A stretch of 64,000 nucleotides of DNA from Neurospora crassa OR74A (taxonomy: Eukaryota > Ascomycota > Sordariomycetes > Sordariales > Sordariaceae): the NCBI RefSeq assembly GCF_000182925.2, contig NC_026501.1, positions 2,046,001 to 2,110,000 on the forward strand, given 5' to 3'. Below, one piece after another: positions 11,331-22,016 of the stretch. The position numbers and the translations under genes are program-made. Under the pieces are notes generated by a model. It was not told the DNA's origin. It did no database searches and worked only from the letters and a program-made list of their open reading frames with translations. The number at the start of each line of letters is the position of its first letter. The stretch's first letter is position 1.

Positions 11331-12235
11331 AGTGGAAGCTGGCTGCAGTGCTGTTCTGCGCCATAACGTTATCCACGCGCATATCCCCGACAAACTTTCC
11401 ACTTTCCACTTGGACTTGCTTTCGCCCCGATCTGCTGCCACACACATCCATCATCATCTGTCATCTGTCGCTCATCTGCCATCTGCTCTCTCTTGGAGCC
11501 TGTCGTCCGTCCTTTTTCGCTGCAGTTCTTCGCTCCTTGTCCTGTCCATACCACACACACCCGCAAGCCGGATCCCAACTGCCTATTCCAACTATAATTT
11601 TCGCTTCCATTCCGTCTTACAGATTGCCCATACTCGGCTTGCCATTAAGCGACTTGTTTCTACCGAACGACGTTATACAAGCCCCCAACCACACCAACCA
11701 CTAGACAGTCAATTTCCCGTATCGACCCCATTCAGCGCACCACGCGACTTCCCATCCTTGCGACACTCCCGTTTGCTTCCCAGAGCTTTTCAGCATTTCT
11801 CGACCGACACAAGCCCGGTGCGCCCATTGCACGCCACGATAGAGTCGGAAAGCACAACGCCGCCGCCTAGGCCCTTCCCTGTCGCTCCAGCTTCTCCTTT
11901 ACAGGACCCGCCAGTCCCTGGTGTGGTCCTTACCAACGCCGACAAGCTGGATTCGTAAGTCCCTGGCCCTCTTCTAGACTTTCCATCCCGCTATGCGTGC
12001 CTGGAAACCCTTCTTGTTACACCCTCAAGTTTGTCCGCAGGCTCTTCTTGGGTTGTACGGCCGAGTGTCTCGTGCGCTGAAGTGACCTGCCCAATCCGGG
12101 CATCCATGGTCCCCCAAAGTTGGGGTACTAGTTCTGGATTATCCCTTCCTGGGATCCTCCAGGAGCTACCACTCCTGATACACTCACTTACCCTTGAGGC
12201 TCACCTCGATGACATCTATCCCTACAAGCTCTCAC
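11331..12235 (+). promoter_or_regulatory. ATG-free 5' leader and leader intron of sec2
   Basis: From 11331 to 11954 there is no ATG in any frame on the plus strand, although about ten would be expected by chance. The stretch is C/T-rich, as fungal leaders are. A strong GTAAGT donor at 11955 pairs with an acceptor ending CTACAAG at 12228. This 274-nt intron would remove the out-of-frame ATG at 12103 and leave the ATG at 12236 as first start in the mRNA. The alternative acceptor at 12041 (CCGCAG) would keep the out-of-frame ATG. Confidence 0.6.
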
Positions 12236-14617
12236 ATGGCTGCCGTCTCCACCACTAACGGATTATGGCAAAGCTTTGTCACTGTGACGGGCTGGTCCTC
12301 GCACCAGATACCGATACCGGCCAACGGACGCCTCTCCAAAAGCCACACCCGATCTCTCTCCAGCATCCTCAGCCGAAACAGCGCCTCGAGGGCCTCGATT
12401 TCCGATGCAACACCCGAACTACCATCCGTTAGCGAGCCAGCCTCTGCCAACGCAGCGCCGTCGACCCCTCGCCTTAGACGACCTTTCTCCCCGCAGCCCA
12501 TAGATGATGAGAATGAATTGACGACCCTCCCCGATCCCCGAAGCCGGGCTATGAGCCCCGCAAGCGGAGTTTCCATGACCGGTCATCACCATCCCGACCT
12601 CGATCAGGAGGTGGCCACCCTCAGCACGAAACTGATCAATGCGATCAACCACCAGACCACCTTGGATGATAACCTATCGCAAACAAAAATGGAGCTAGAG
12701 CAGGCACGCGACAAGATCAGGCAACTTGAACGGACAGTGGAGGAGCAAAGGGAGATGCTGGCTGGTGATGTTTGGGTACGGAGGAAAACCGTCGAGGCGG
12801 AAAAGACAACTCTGTTGGGAGTCATTGCCGAAGAGAAGCAGGCTCGTTTGGATGTGGAACAGCAAAAGAAGAAAATTGAACAGGAGTTGGAGAACCTGAC
12901 AGCCGCCCTATTCGAGGAAGCCAACAAAATGGTCATCTCTGCCAAGGAAGAGGCCAGGATCGAACAGGAGATACTGCAGCGGAAGAACGACCAACTTAGG
13001 GCACAACTCGTGGATACCGAGGGACTACTCAAATCACAACAGGAGCAACTAGCCGAGCTAAAGCACCTTATGGAGGACATGAGCGCCGAGAAGCACGAGC
13101 AGATACCTCCCACGGCGCCTTCTTCTCCAGGTTTCAGCAAGTTTGAGCTGCAAAATGAGGAAGGCCTTTCCGATCGCTTACACCATGGGCATCACGACCG
13201 CCAACTTAGCGTGGCCGAGTCCATGTCTCCTTCGTACCCTACCAGTTTTACTTATCTCTTGAAGCCCGTACTTCGTACCGACCTAGCATCGTATAACGAC
13301 TTCAAAGATCTCATTCGCACATCCAAGAGGATCTCTGCCCAGCAACGCGTACCCACACCATCTACCGGCTCTGCACTGACGTCTCTCGGCCTGGGCTTAG
13401 GATCGGTAGGTGCTCATCTTGCGCTCGCCAATGCCTCCAGCACGTCTCTTTCGACCATCGCAACTGCACAATCGACCTTCTCCCAAACCTCCACTACACC
13501 CACAACGGCCGTTACCGCCAGCCCTGGCGCCGCTGCCATCCCCCTGCCGGCCTTGAAGGATACCAGGTTTTACAAGAGGGTCCTGACCGAGGATATTGAA
13601 CCAACACTACGGCTCGATATCGCTCCGGGGCTTTCTTGGCTTGCCCGGAGGAGTGTCCTTACAGCGATGACTGACGGCTCGCTTGTCGTAGAGCCAGTCC
13701 CAGCTGCCACAACAACAACTAGCAGGTTCGGCAGGGTTTCGAGGCCCGAGTTGAGCCCGTGCTCTCTCTGCGGGGAGTCCAGGCCAGAGGAGGAATTTCT
13801 TCGGAAACATCGATTTCGGATCAGCGAAACTGGTTCCGCGCAAACTGGATATGCATTATGCAGGTATTGCCTGTCTCGAGTCCGATCAACATGCGATTTC
13901 TTAGGATTTCTTCGCATAGTCAAGGACGGTCACTGGCGAGCGGATGACGAGGATGCTGAGAAGGCGGCATGGGCCGAAAGCGTACGGTTACGGGAGCAGA
14001 TGTTTTGGAGCCGTATCGGTGGCGGTGTGCTCCCGATTACCCATTTCCACACAAGCCATAGTCGGGCACCCAGTCGAGCCCCGAGTCTTCGGGGTGACAA
14101 GAGCTCCAGGACGAGTCTCGAGACTGACAAGGATGGAGATGAAACGCCTGCTGCTGGTGAAGTTGAACAATTGGCGGTATCCGTGGCGGAGGTGGCAGAT
14201 GCGATCCAGCAGGAGAGCTCGGAAACGGAAATTCCCGAGGTGCTTGAGCAACTCACTTCCAATATTGCCACGGAGCCTGTCGACCAACCCGAGATCACAC
14301 AGAAGGACGAAGCGCCCGTGGAAGAGGTTGTGGTACCTATTGCGATCAGCGAGGTGTCTGAAGAGCAGGTTGAAATCATCGAACAAAAGGTCGAGGCTCC
14401 GACAGACGACATGGAGGGACCTACCGAAGAGACCAAGCTAGTTTGGGAGGAGCCCAAGACCCCCGCTAACAAGTTCGAGTTCCTCGAAGCGGAAATCACC
14501 CAATGCCCGCCATCCACCGAAGATACCCCCAAGCAGCCTGTCGCCTCCGAGGTTGAGCCAGCAACTGAGGAACCAAAGGAACTTGCTGTGACGATATCCG
14601 GGGCTTTCCCAGCTTGA
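12236..14617 (+). CDS. sec2: Sec2-type guanine nucleotide exchange factor for the exocytic Rab
   Basis: Activates the Sec4/Rab8-type GTPase on secretory vesicles and so drives polarised exocytosis at the hyphal tip. The single coding exon gives 793 residues. After a Ser-rich start, residues about 120-285 form a long parallel coiled coil (DLDQEVATLSTKLINAINHQ .. EEANKMV) typical of the Sec2/Rabin GEF domain. This contains the conserved LTAALFEEANKMV segment that contacts the Rab. Around residues 505-545 is a paired Cys motif (CSLCGESRPEEEF .. CRYCLSR) followed by CDFLGFLRIVKDG, also found in fungal Sec2 and Rabin C-terminal regions. The last 200 residues are acidic and disordered. The ATG at 12236 is preferred because the leader intron would remove upstream ATGs; an in-frame ATG at 12209 would add nine residues if that intron is not used. 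Confidence 0.9.
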   Translation: MAAVSTTNGLWQSFVTVTGWSSHQIPIPANGRLSKSHTRSLSSILSRNSASRASISDATPELPSVSEPASANAAPSTPRLRRPFSPQPIDDENELTTLPDPRSRAMSPASGVSMTGHHHPDLDQEVATLSTKLINAINHQTTLDDNLSQTKMELEQARDKIRQLERTVEEQREMLAGDVWVRRKTVEAEKTTLLGVIAEEKQARLDVEQQKKKIEQELENLTAALFEEANKMVISAKEEARIEQEILQRKNDQLRAQLVDTEGLLKSQQEQLAELKHLMEDMSAEKHEQIPPTAPSSPGFSKFELQNEEGLSDRLHHGHHDRQLSVAESMSPSYPTSFTYLLKPVLRTDLASYNDFKDLIRTSKRISAQQRVPTPSTGSALTSLGLGLGSVGAHLALANASSTSLSTIATAQSTFSQTSTTPTTAVTASPGAAAIPLPALKDTRFYKRVLTEDIEPTLRLDIAPGLSWLARRSVLTAMTDGSLVVEPVPAATTTTSRFGRVSRPELSPCSLCGESRPEEEFLRKHRFRISETGSAQTGYALCRYCLSRVRSTCDFLGFLRIVKDGHWRADDEDAEKAAWAESVRLREQMFWSRIGGGVLPITHFHTSHSRAPSRAPSLRGDKSSRTSLETDKDGDETPAAGEVEQLAVSVAEVADAIQQESSETEIPEVLEQLTSNIATEPVDQPEITQKDEAPVEEVVVPIAISEVSEEQVEIIEQKVEAPTDDMEGPTEETKLVWEEPKTPANKFEFLEAEITQCPPSTEDTPKQPVASEVEPATEEPKELAVTISGAFPA

Positions 14618-16160
14618 ATTATTACGATTTATTCGATGGCAAAACGCAAAACTGGGCTTCCCTTTTGCTTTGATCATCACCTTTTTCTTCGCTTCTGTTT
14701 TTATTAAGCTGTTTTTGGTTCATACACTTTTGGGAGGCGCAACATTGAAAATATCGGGCGTTTTGGTTCAGGCTAATCGTATTTACTTTGTTTTGTCTTG
14801 CCCTTTTTTATATTTAGCATAACTGTATTATATGATACCGAAGCCGCATGGGGCACCGTTTTCTCTCACAACCCCCCAGTATACACAAGGAGAAAACGGG
14901 GGATTTGATTATACAAACCACCTCAACAAAAGGATAAAAAGCCAGGGGGTGGAGCTGCTTCCACACTTACGCCAGGAGGGAAAGAAGGATGGCTATATAC
15001 TAACTTAATCGGGCCTATTCAACAGCCACACACGCTCGTTTCTTGCATGTACTTTCACCTATTCAGTATGTCGTTACTTATACTCACTTTGGGTTTATTA
15101 GGAGGGAAGAGGGATAATGACAGGAGAAGAGAGTTAGTTGGTCGTCCGGGGAACTAGCTAAGCACATGTGCTGATATGAACTTCGAAGGATCCGAGAAAG
15201 CACACGCAGACCAGCTAGCTAGTTGTACATCCTTTAGCATAATGCATAAGCCCTCCTGGAATAACAAACGTATGCGGTTCAGAATGAACAAATGTTCTCT
15301 CATATGAATTTTGCATACATGATTCATTTTCCTTCCAAACACACATGAATCGGACACGACCGCGCCGGACGACTTGCGGTCTTGCCGGAAATTGTCCCGC
15401 TCACCGACTCAGAACCAGCTTCAACAAAAAGATCGTGCACACACACGCGCGGACCCCTTTTTTCTTTTCCCCATCATTCACTCCCCTGTCACGACGTCGC
15501 GTGGCCTGCCTGCCCGCCAGTTCACCTCAACAACCCAACCCCTTTTTTTGCTTTTGTTCTTGGTGGTTCCAAATGCTAGAACTAGTCAGGCACGAACTAG
15601 TTGAGGCTCCACTCTGCTTGACTTGAATAGCTGAGTGTCTTACTCACTCCAACAAGGGTTGACCTACCCAACCAAGTACTTTGCTAACGACGTAAATAGA
15701 TGGTACGTACTAAAAGAAGTGTTTCTAAACATTTTGAAAACCGGCCACAGTAATTAGGCACCATAGCCGATGAAACTGGGGAATCGAAAAAAAAATGTAT
15801 CGATGTTGATGTCTGGGTAATAGTAAACGATTATGCTTGAAGATCGAACCCGGAAGAGGGCGAATCAAAGTAGGAAGGGGAATTAAACGAAACAGAAATA
15901 GTTTAATAGCCATGCCACCCTTCATGGCACGAACTAGACAGAGAGTGTTTTTCCCTCCTCCTCTCTCGGCTCGGCGATTATTTTTCTTTTCCCTTTCCTC
16001 CCCTTGCGTAGGTCATCACCCGCTAACCCTCTTTCCCTCCCTTCTTCCCTCCTTCTTTTATTCCCATGTCCTGTCCCCATCATCCACCACCCCCTTCCTT
16101 CCTTCCTTCCTTCCTTCCCAACAAAGTGCACTCAACTCTTGAAAATCCCAATAACCGACC
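14618..16160. other. Convergent intergenic region (3' sides of sec2 and the Gln-rich gene)
   Basis: Two genes end towards each other here. I see only 3' UTR-like A/T-rich sequence, pyrimidine tracts and a (CCTT)n microsatellite at 16093-16118. The short frames at 15345-15626 are overlapping and lack codon structure. Confidence 0.5.
16093..16118. repeat. (CCTT)n microsatellite
   Basis: Six and a half perfect CCTT units within a pyrimidine-rich stretch just past the stop codon of the large minus-strand gene, so probably in its 3' UTR. Confidence 0.9.
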
Positions 16161-18405
16161 TCAATCCTCCCACCCCTCCCCGCCATCTCCCCCCATCCCA
16201 AGCTCATACGGATTCCACTCCTGCCCGGGATAACTCGTAGCGCTCATCATCGGCACAGCATCTTCATCTTCCTTCTTTTTGTTTCCCGTTCCCGCCGCTC
16301 CCACCGTTCCATTGTTCTGCTTCATCATATAATCATCATCATCCGAAAACACAGGGATCTTCTCCTCTTGCTCGCGAAGAAGTTGTTTCCGCTTGGCTTC
16401 TTCGAAGATGGAGCGGTCAGTGAGGGGTTTTAGGATTCCTTTGGGATTGGAGGGATCGGTATGGTTGGAGGAGGGGTAGGAGGAAATGAGGAAGCCGGAG
16501 GCGGTAGTGATGGCACCGTTCTCGGTGGACTGGGGTTGATGGAGTTGTGGTTTGCTTGGCTCGGGGCTTTGGGAGGGAGAAGGCTCGGGGGAAATGATGA
16601 TGATGGACTGTTGTTGTGGTGCCGGTGCCGGTGCCGGTACTGGTGCTGGTGCTGGTGGTGACGCTGATGGTAAAGCGGCTCCTTGTTGAGGTTGAGGTTG
16701 AAGCGGCTGATGTTGCTGCGGCTGCTGCTGATCAACCGCATCCTTCGTCGGCTCGGGAGACTGGGCAGTCTCGTCGGCAGGGACAATCGTGACGTCGGCG
16801 ATATGGGATTGCTGCTGTGGCTCATTATGCTCGACATGGCCGGGAATAACTGGTTCCTCCTTCTCGTTATCCTCCACTCCAACAGCTTTTCCGTGGTCAA
16901 CATCTCTGGCTTCGTAGGGCGCTTGATGAGCTGGAGTTGGTTCGGCTAATTTGTTGATTTCATTGCCACCACCACTGACAGGAGCGACGATGAAATGGCT
17001 GTTCCCGTTTGCAGGCGATTCATCACGAATATTACCTAAACCATCAACCCTCTTCTCACTTGCAGTGAAAGTTTCATCCTCAGTCTTTTGGAGATCAGTC
17101 TCATTCTCCTCTTCCATGGAATCGCGCCTGGGCAACAACACCGGTGACTTGATCGACTGCCTCGGCGTCGCATCATAAATATTGCCATCACCCACATGCC
17201 TGTCCGGCGACCGGTGCACATGAACTTCCTGTGCCTGCGCGCGGATGAAGCTAACCGTGGTAGGCGGCGGTGTCATAGGCCCATGTTCATACAGCAGCGG
17301 TTCCGGACTAACAGCCCTAGAGTCACCGTCCGTGGTGATTCCGTTCCACGAATGATGGTCGTCGTTCTCACCCTTCTTGCTGTTCTTATCTCCATTACAA
17401 TCCTCGTCAATTCCTGGATCAAGAAACTTCTGGGCTACATTGACTGGTTCCGGGACGATGGTCTTGGAATCCCGAGGAAGAGCCGCGGATCCAGATCGAG
17501 AAAGTTGCTCCTGTCCTCCTCCCTCGGGAACCTGCGTCACTCCGCTGTCGGCCGAGATGGGTGAAATCACATTCGTTGATGGCGATCCGTTGCTGGGCTG
17601 CATGGACATGGCGCTGACTTGGCTGACTTGTCGTTGGGGAATGAGGCCCGGGTTAGGCTGTTGCTGCGGTTGCTGCACCTGTGTTTCGCTTGGCGGAAGC
17701 GGCGGGTTCGGAACATTAACGGCGTCCGGGTTCACCGGCGAGAAAGGCGTGTTTGGAAGGGGACATTTTGGCGGAGACGGGGATGGCTGCGTTGGTTGCT
17801 GGAACTGCATCTGAGGCTGAGGAGAAAGGTCGCTAGCCTGTCTTGATGTTCCGATGAACGGAGGAGGAGTAGGCGAGATGCTTGGAGGATGCTGTACGGA
17901 GTGCTCACTGCCCGGCGGAGGTGATGATGGGTGTACGGGAACATGGAACATCTGTTGAGGTCCTCCATGAGAAGCCGGTGGGGTAAAGAAAGGGGTGCCA
18001 CCCGTGGAAGGAGGCGTAGTGGCGGGTACGCTTCCAGGAGGTGCACGAGGAGGCATAGGCCCACCGGGATGAGGCGCGTACACAAAAGGTTGACCGGGAA
18101 CAAACCCAGGAGGCAACATATGCGGCATTCCAGGCATCCCTGGAGGAACCACTTGCCCTGGCATCGGCATAAAATAACCTTGCGGTGGCTGGCCAGGAAC
18201 ATTGATGAAGTATGACATCGGCATGCCCATAGGCGAAGAGGTTTGGGCCATCCCTTGGTGCACAGGGAAATAGCCAGCTGGAATGGGCATCTGGGCATAC
18301 CAAGGCTCTTGACCCGGAGGAGCAGATGTCGGTGGGTTCTGGCCTTGACCTTGGCCTTGAATTGGAGGTTGATCTGGGCGTGAGACTTGAGCAGCAAACT
18401 GGGCC

Positions 18406-18438
<33 letters not shown>

Positions 18439-21400
18439 AACCTTTGAAACATCTGAGCATGCGCATGGACCTGAGCTTGTGCTTGGAAAAACTGCTGCTC
18501 TGCAAAGGCTTGAGCTTGAGCTTGACCTGCCATCTGGCTGGGATGCAAAGGCTGTCCCGGTATCGGCGGTCTCTGCCCTTGAACCAAACCAGGGGCTGGA
18601 TTTGGCTCTCCGTGCGTCAAAGGTTGCTGCGTCTGTTGCTCGAACATCTGGGGCGCAGGTCTTGGCTTATCTGGAACGCCAGGAGCGGATGTAGCAGATG
18701 GACGCGTAGGCTGCTGTGATGGCTGCTGGGCAGGTAGACGCATGGCCAGATCTACTTGCACCGGTGGGCTAGGAGCTTTGGACGGGTCCTGCCTCTCATT
18801 TTGATACTGCAGATGCGGGCTCGGCCGTCGTTCTCTCAGTCCCGACGGTGACTTTTGTTGCGGTTGTTGTTGCGGCTGTCCCGGAAATTGGGTTTGAGGA
18901 GGTTGTAAACCTTGCGGCCTTTGTGCTTGTTCTCGTATCTGAGCTTGGTTTGGCTGAAACTGTCCTTGGTTGACTTGAGGTGACTGAGCAGGGGACCTTG
19001 GTTGGGCATCTCCTTGCTTGCTATTGCCGCCCCGTTTCAGGGCGCTCATGAAAGACGACTTTCCTTTTTCCTGAGAGGTTGTTGGCGACGTCTGTTGTTT
19101 AGTGCCTCTGAAAAGCTTGGAAATAGTGCTCTGCTCCTTCTCCTTGGGCGGAGGGGCTATAGTCATGACGTTTCTGGGGGGGAAACCGGGGCTAGGTGGC
19201 GGCAGTCTCTGAGGTGGTTGTTGCTCTTGTTGGACCGGAAAGCCAGGCCCCGTGGTTGCTTCGTGAGATAGTGAATGGCCAGCGAAAGGGATGTTTTGGT
19301 TCAAAGTGCCTTGAACAAGGCTTTGCGAGCCCTGCAAGCCCGCGGGCATATGTTGCGGTTTTTGCTGGCGACCTAGTCCTTGGTTTTGCTGGTCTTGCGT
19401 ACCGAACCTTTCTTCGTCCGCCCGCTGGTTGAAGGCGGGAACATCGGGAAGAGACATTCCACCCTGGGATGCCAATGTGTGCTGGGAGTCCACAGGGCGT
19501 TGGGTTCCCAAGCTTGACGGGAATTGTGTGCTCGGTAAACTCTGGGGTTGAGGAGGTGGAGTTGAGGAGACCGAAGCTCCTCTTTGACGTTGTTGCTGTG
19601 GCAGAAGACTGGAAGGGATCTGGGCTGAGACAACCCTAGAACCTACTGGCTTTCGCGCAGGCAACTGATCTGGCTGAATACCGTTCATGCCGAGAGTATA
19701 CATATTGGGTAAGTTACTACCTTGAGAGAGTGTCCGGGCGTGGCCTCCGTTCGTTGCCGCCGGAGGCGCCTGTCCATTAGTGGCAGGAGGTGTATTTTGC
19801 TGGGGACGAGACTGATGTGTCGCGGATTGACTGTCTGAAGGCACCGGAGAAGCAACTGGTGGGCTTACAGGAACGACAGAGACCGCATTTTGGCCATTAC
19901 TTTGACCTTTACGAGCGTCGAGTTGCTGCTGATGCTGTTGTTGGGGCTGATCCTGTGGACCTCCATTTTGACCCTGCACCGAAGGCCGAGACTGCTGCAT
20001 GTTGACGTGGGGTCGGTCCTGCTCTGGTATTTGCCATTGCATCTGGATCTGCTGCGGCTGATACATGCCCGGATGGCCTTGTTGCATGAACTGCTGATGC
20101 TGAGGAGGAAGCTGACCAGGGAAAATTACCAACTTGCCATCTGGGCCAACTGGGAACTGTTGACGATACTGCTGCTGAGAGAATTGTCCTTGCCCCGGGG
20201 GCGGCATCGGCATTTGTCCTCGTCCCATACCTTGTAGCGTCTGCCTGGGGTCCATGAGCGGCTGGCCAGCCCCTGTACCTGACCCCGGCTTTGTGTCCTT
20301 GTTTTTAAACATGCCGAATATTCCACCGGAAGGTTTCCTAGCCTTTTCGCTTTCAGAAATCGAGGCAAGAGTTTGATGTTGCTGGGGGAGGACCTGGCCA
20401 GAAGTCTTTGGCCGCAGCGGATACATTGGGTTGGCGCCACTCGCAGCAACGGGTTGCTGTACGTGATGTTGACTTTGAACTTGGCCCTGGGTTGTAGGCC
20501 TAGCCGGTTGCGCGCTTCCGGACGGTCGGGAACCATCCTGCTGCGATGACCGACTGAACATGGCCTTAAGACCCATTCGACTCTTCTTCGGCTGTTGTTG
20601 CTGGTGCTGCGGAGGGGGTGATTGCAATCCGCCATTCACGGGCGTAGTGCTGCCATGAGCCATGATGCTCTCTTTACTTTGAGGGGCCTCCGTTGCGGCT
20701 CCGGCACCTAGCGCACTGATCATTTGAGTGCGTCTCTGCTGCTGTCCTCCTGTTTCATCCGTCATGACACTGGCATCGGAAACTGCATCACTGGTGACCG
20801 GAGTGCCTGCCCCAACCCGGTTTCGGAGGCTCGAGAAGATACCCGAGTTTCGCCTTGTCTTGTTTCCATCAGCAGCCGGGATCGGACGGGGGGCTGGTAG
20901 GTCGTCCACGTCCGTGTTCGTTTGTGATGAATTTCCGCCTGGACGCTGCTCGATGGGATTCCTGGGGTTCTCCTGGCCATTGAGTTGCGGGCCTTGGCTG
21001 TTCTGATCCACCGGCTGCATATGTGGTTGCTGCTCTGTGTCTGGCGCCCTCTGGCTCCGTGGCGATGCCGGAACGCCCGTTTCCTTGTCGAAACCGTAGA
21101 AGGGTTGCTGTGATGCATTGCTAGACGAGTGACGGTGCCGATTCGTAGGCTGTAGTGGCTCTGACAGATGAGACTCCTGCAAGTTCCAGTTCCCTTGCGG
21201 AAACCGTCCTGCCAAGTGCGGAGGAGGTATCATGACGGGCCGGCCGTTGGCTGGCGTAAACTGTGGAGCCGCGGGCGGAGTTCCACCGTTCATGACAGAG
21301 AGGGGAGCCCCGGGTGGTCCCGCCAGGGCCGATGCGGGTTGCCCCTGGGCGTTGCCTGGTGGACCGGGTTCACCTGACTGGGCCTGGACCGGCGATTGAC

Positions 21401-22016
21401 CAGGCACGGATCCAGCACCAGGAGGTGATGGAAAACCATTGGGCAATGGTTGTCCTTGGATTTGCATTTGACCTTGTGCCGGGCCTTGAGTTGGGCGATA
21501 CATATTTGGGATGATCTGCCCTGGTGGAGGTGTTTGGGGCATAACCTGGCCATGCGGTGGTACACCATCGCCAGTCTGGTTCGCAGCCATGGATATGCTT
21601 TCAGACACAGTTTGCGGGGTTGTCACAACGGTTTGTTGTCCACCTTGTTGCCCTTGTTGATAGTGGATTAAGTTTCGCGGGGTAATGTCGGCGTCACTGT
21701 ACGTGCTATTATTGTCGTCGGCAGAACCTTCGACTTGAAAGGGTCCCAGTAGAGATGAAAAGGTAGATGTGCGAGAAATTGGAGGCAACCCTATAAACGA
21801 CGGATGTCTATTCGGCAAATTGGCACCATCAGGCTGTGGCTGCGGCCGAGAGGTTGACTGCGACTGGAAATGCAACTGCGGGGCGTAGCTCTGTTGCTGG
21901 TGCTGGTGCTGCTGATATCGCGGTTGGTGTGGGTGGGAGTAGACCTGTTGCGGTTCGGTTCTAGCCGACTGCGAATAGTATTGGCCGTTGTGGGCGGCTT
22001 GCGCGTGAGCTTCCAT
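16161..22016 (-). CDS. Giant Gln/Pro-rich disordered protein of unknown function
   Basis: An uninterrupted frame of 1951 residues from ATG at 22016. Almost the whole chain is Gln, Pro, Gly and Ser, including poly-Gln (near 18410-18435) and a PAPAPAPA run (16619-16660). Against this background five short hydrophobic-basic motifs stand out: IFSSLRNR (about residue 393), LKAMFSRS (483), IFGMFKNK (566), ISKLFRGT (965) and FMSALKRG (989). The C-terminus is a folded-looking, charged stretch: KGILKPLTDRSIFEEAKRKQ, then a DDDD cluster, then YPGQEWNPYELG and a WED end. I know no characterised homologue. The frame stays open for about 15 codons upstream of the ATG (to about 22060) and a CACCTTCAG acceptor lies there, so an upstream coding exon is possible. 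Low-complexity content suits a scaffold or condensate role, but that is inference. Confidence 0.85.
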
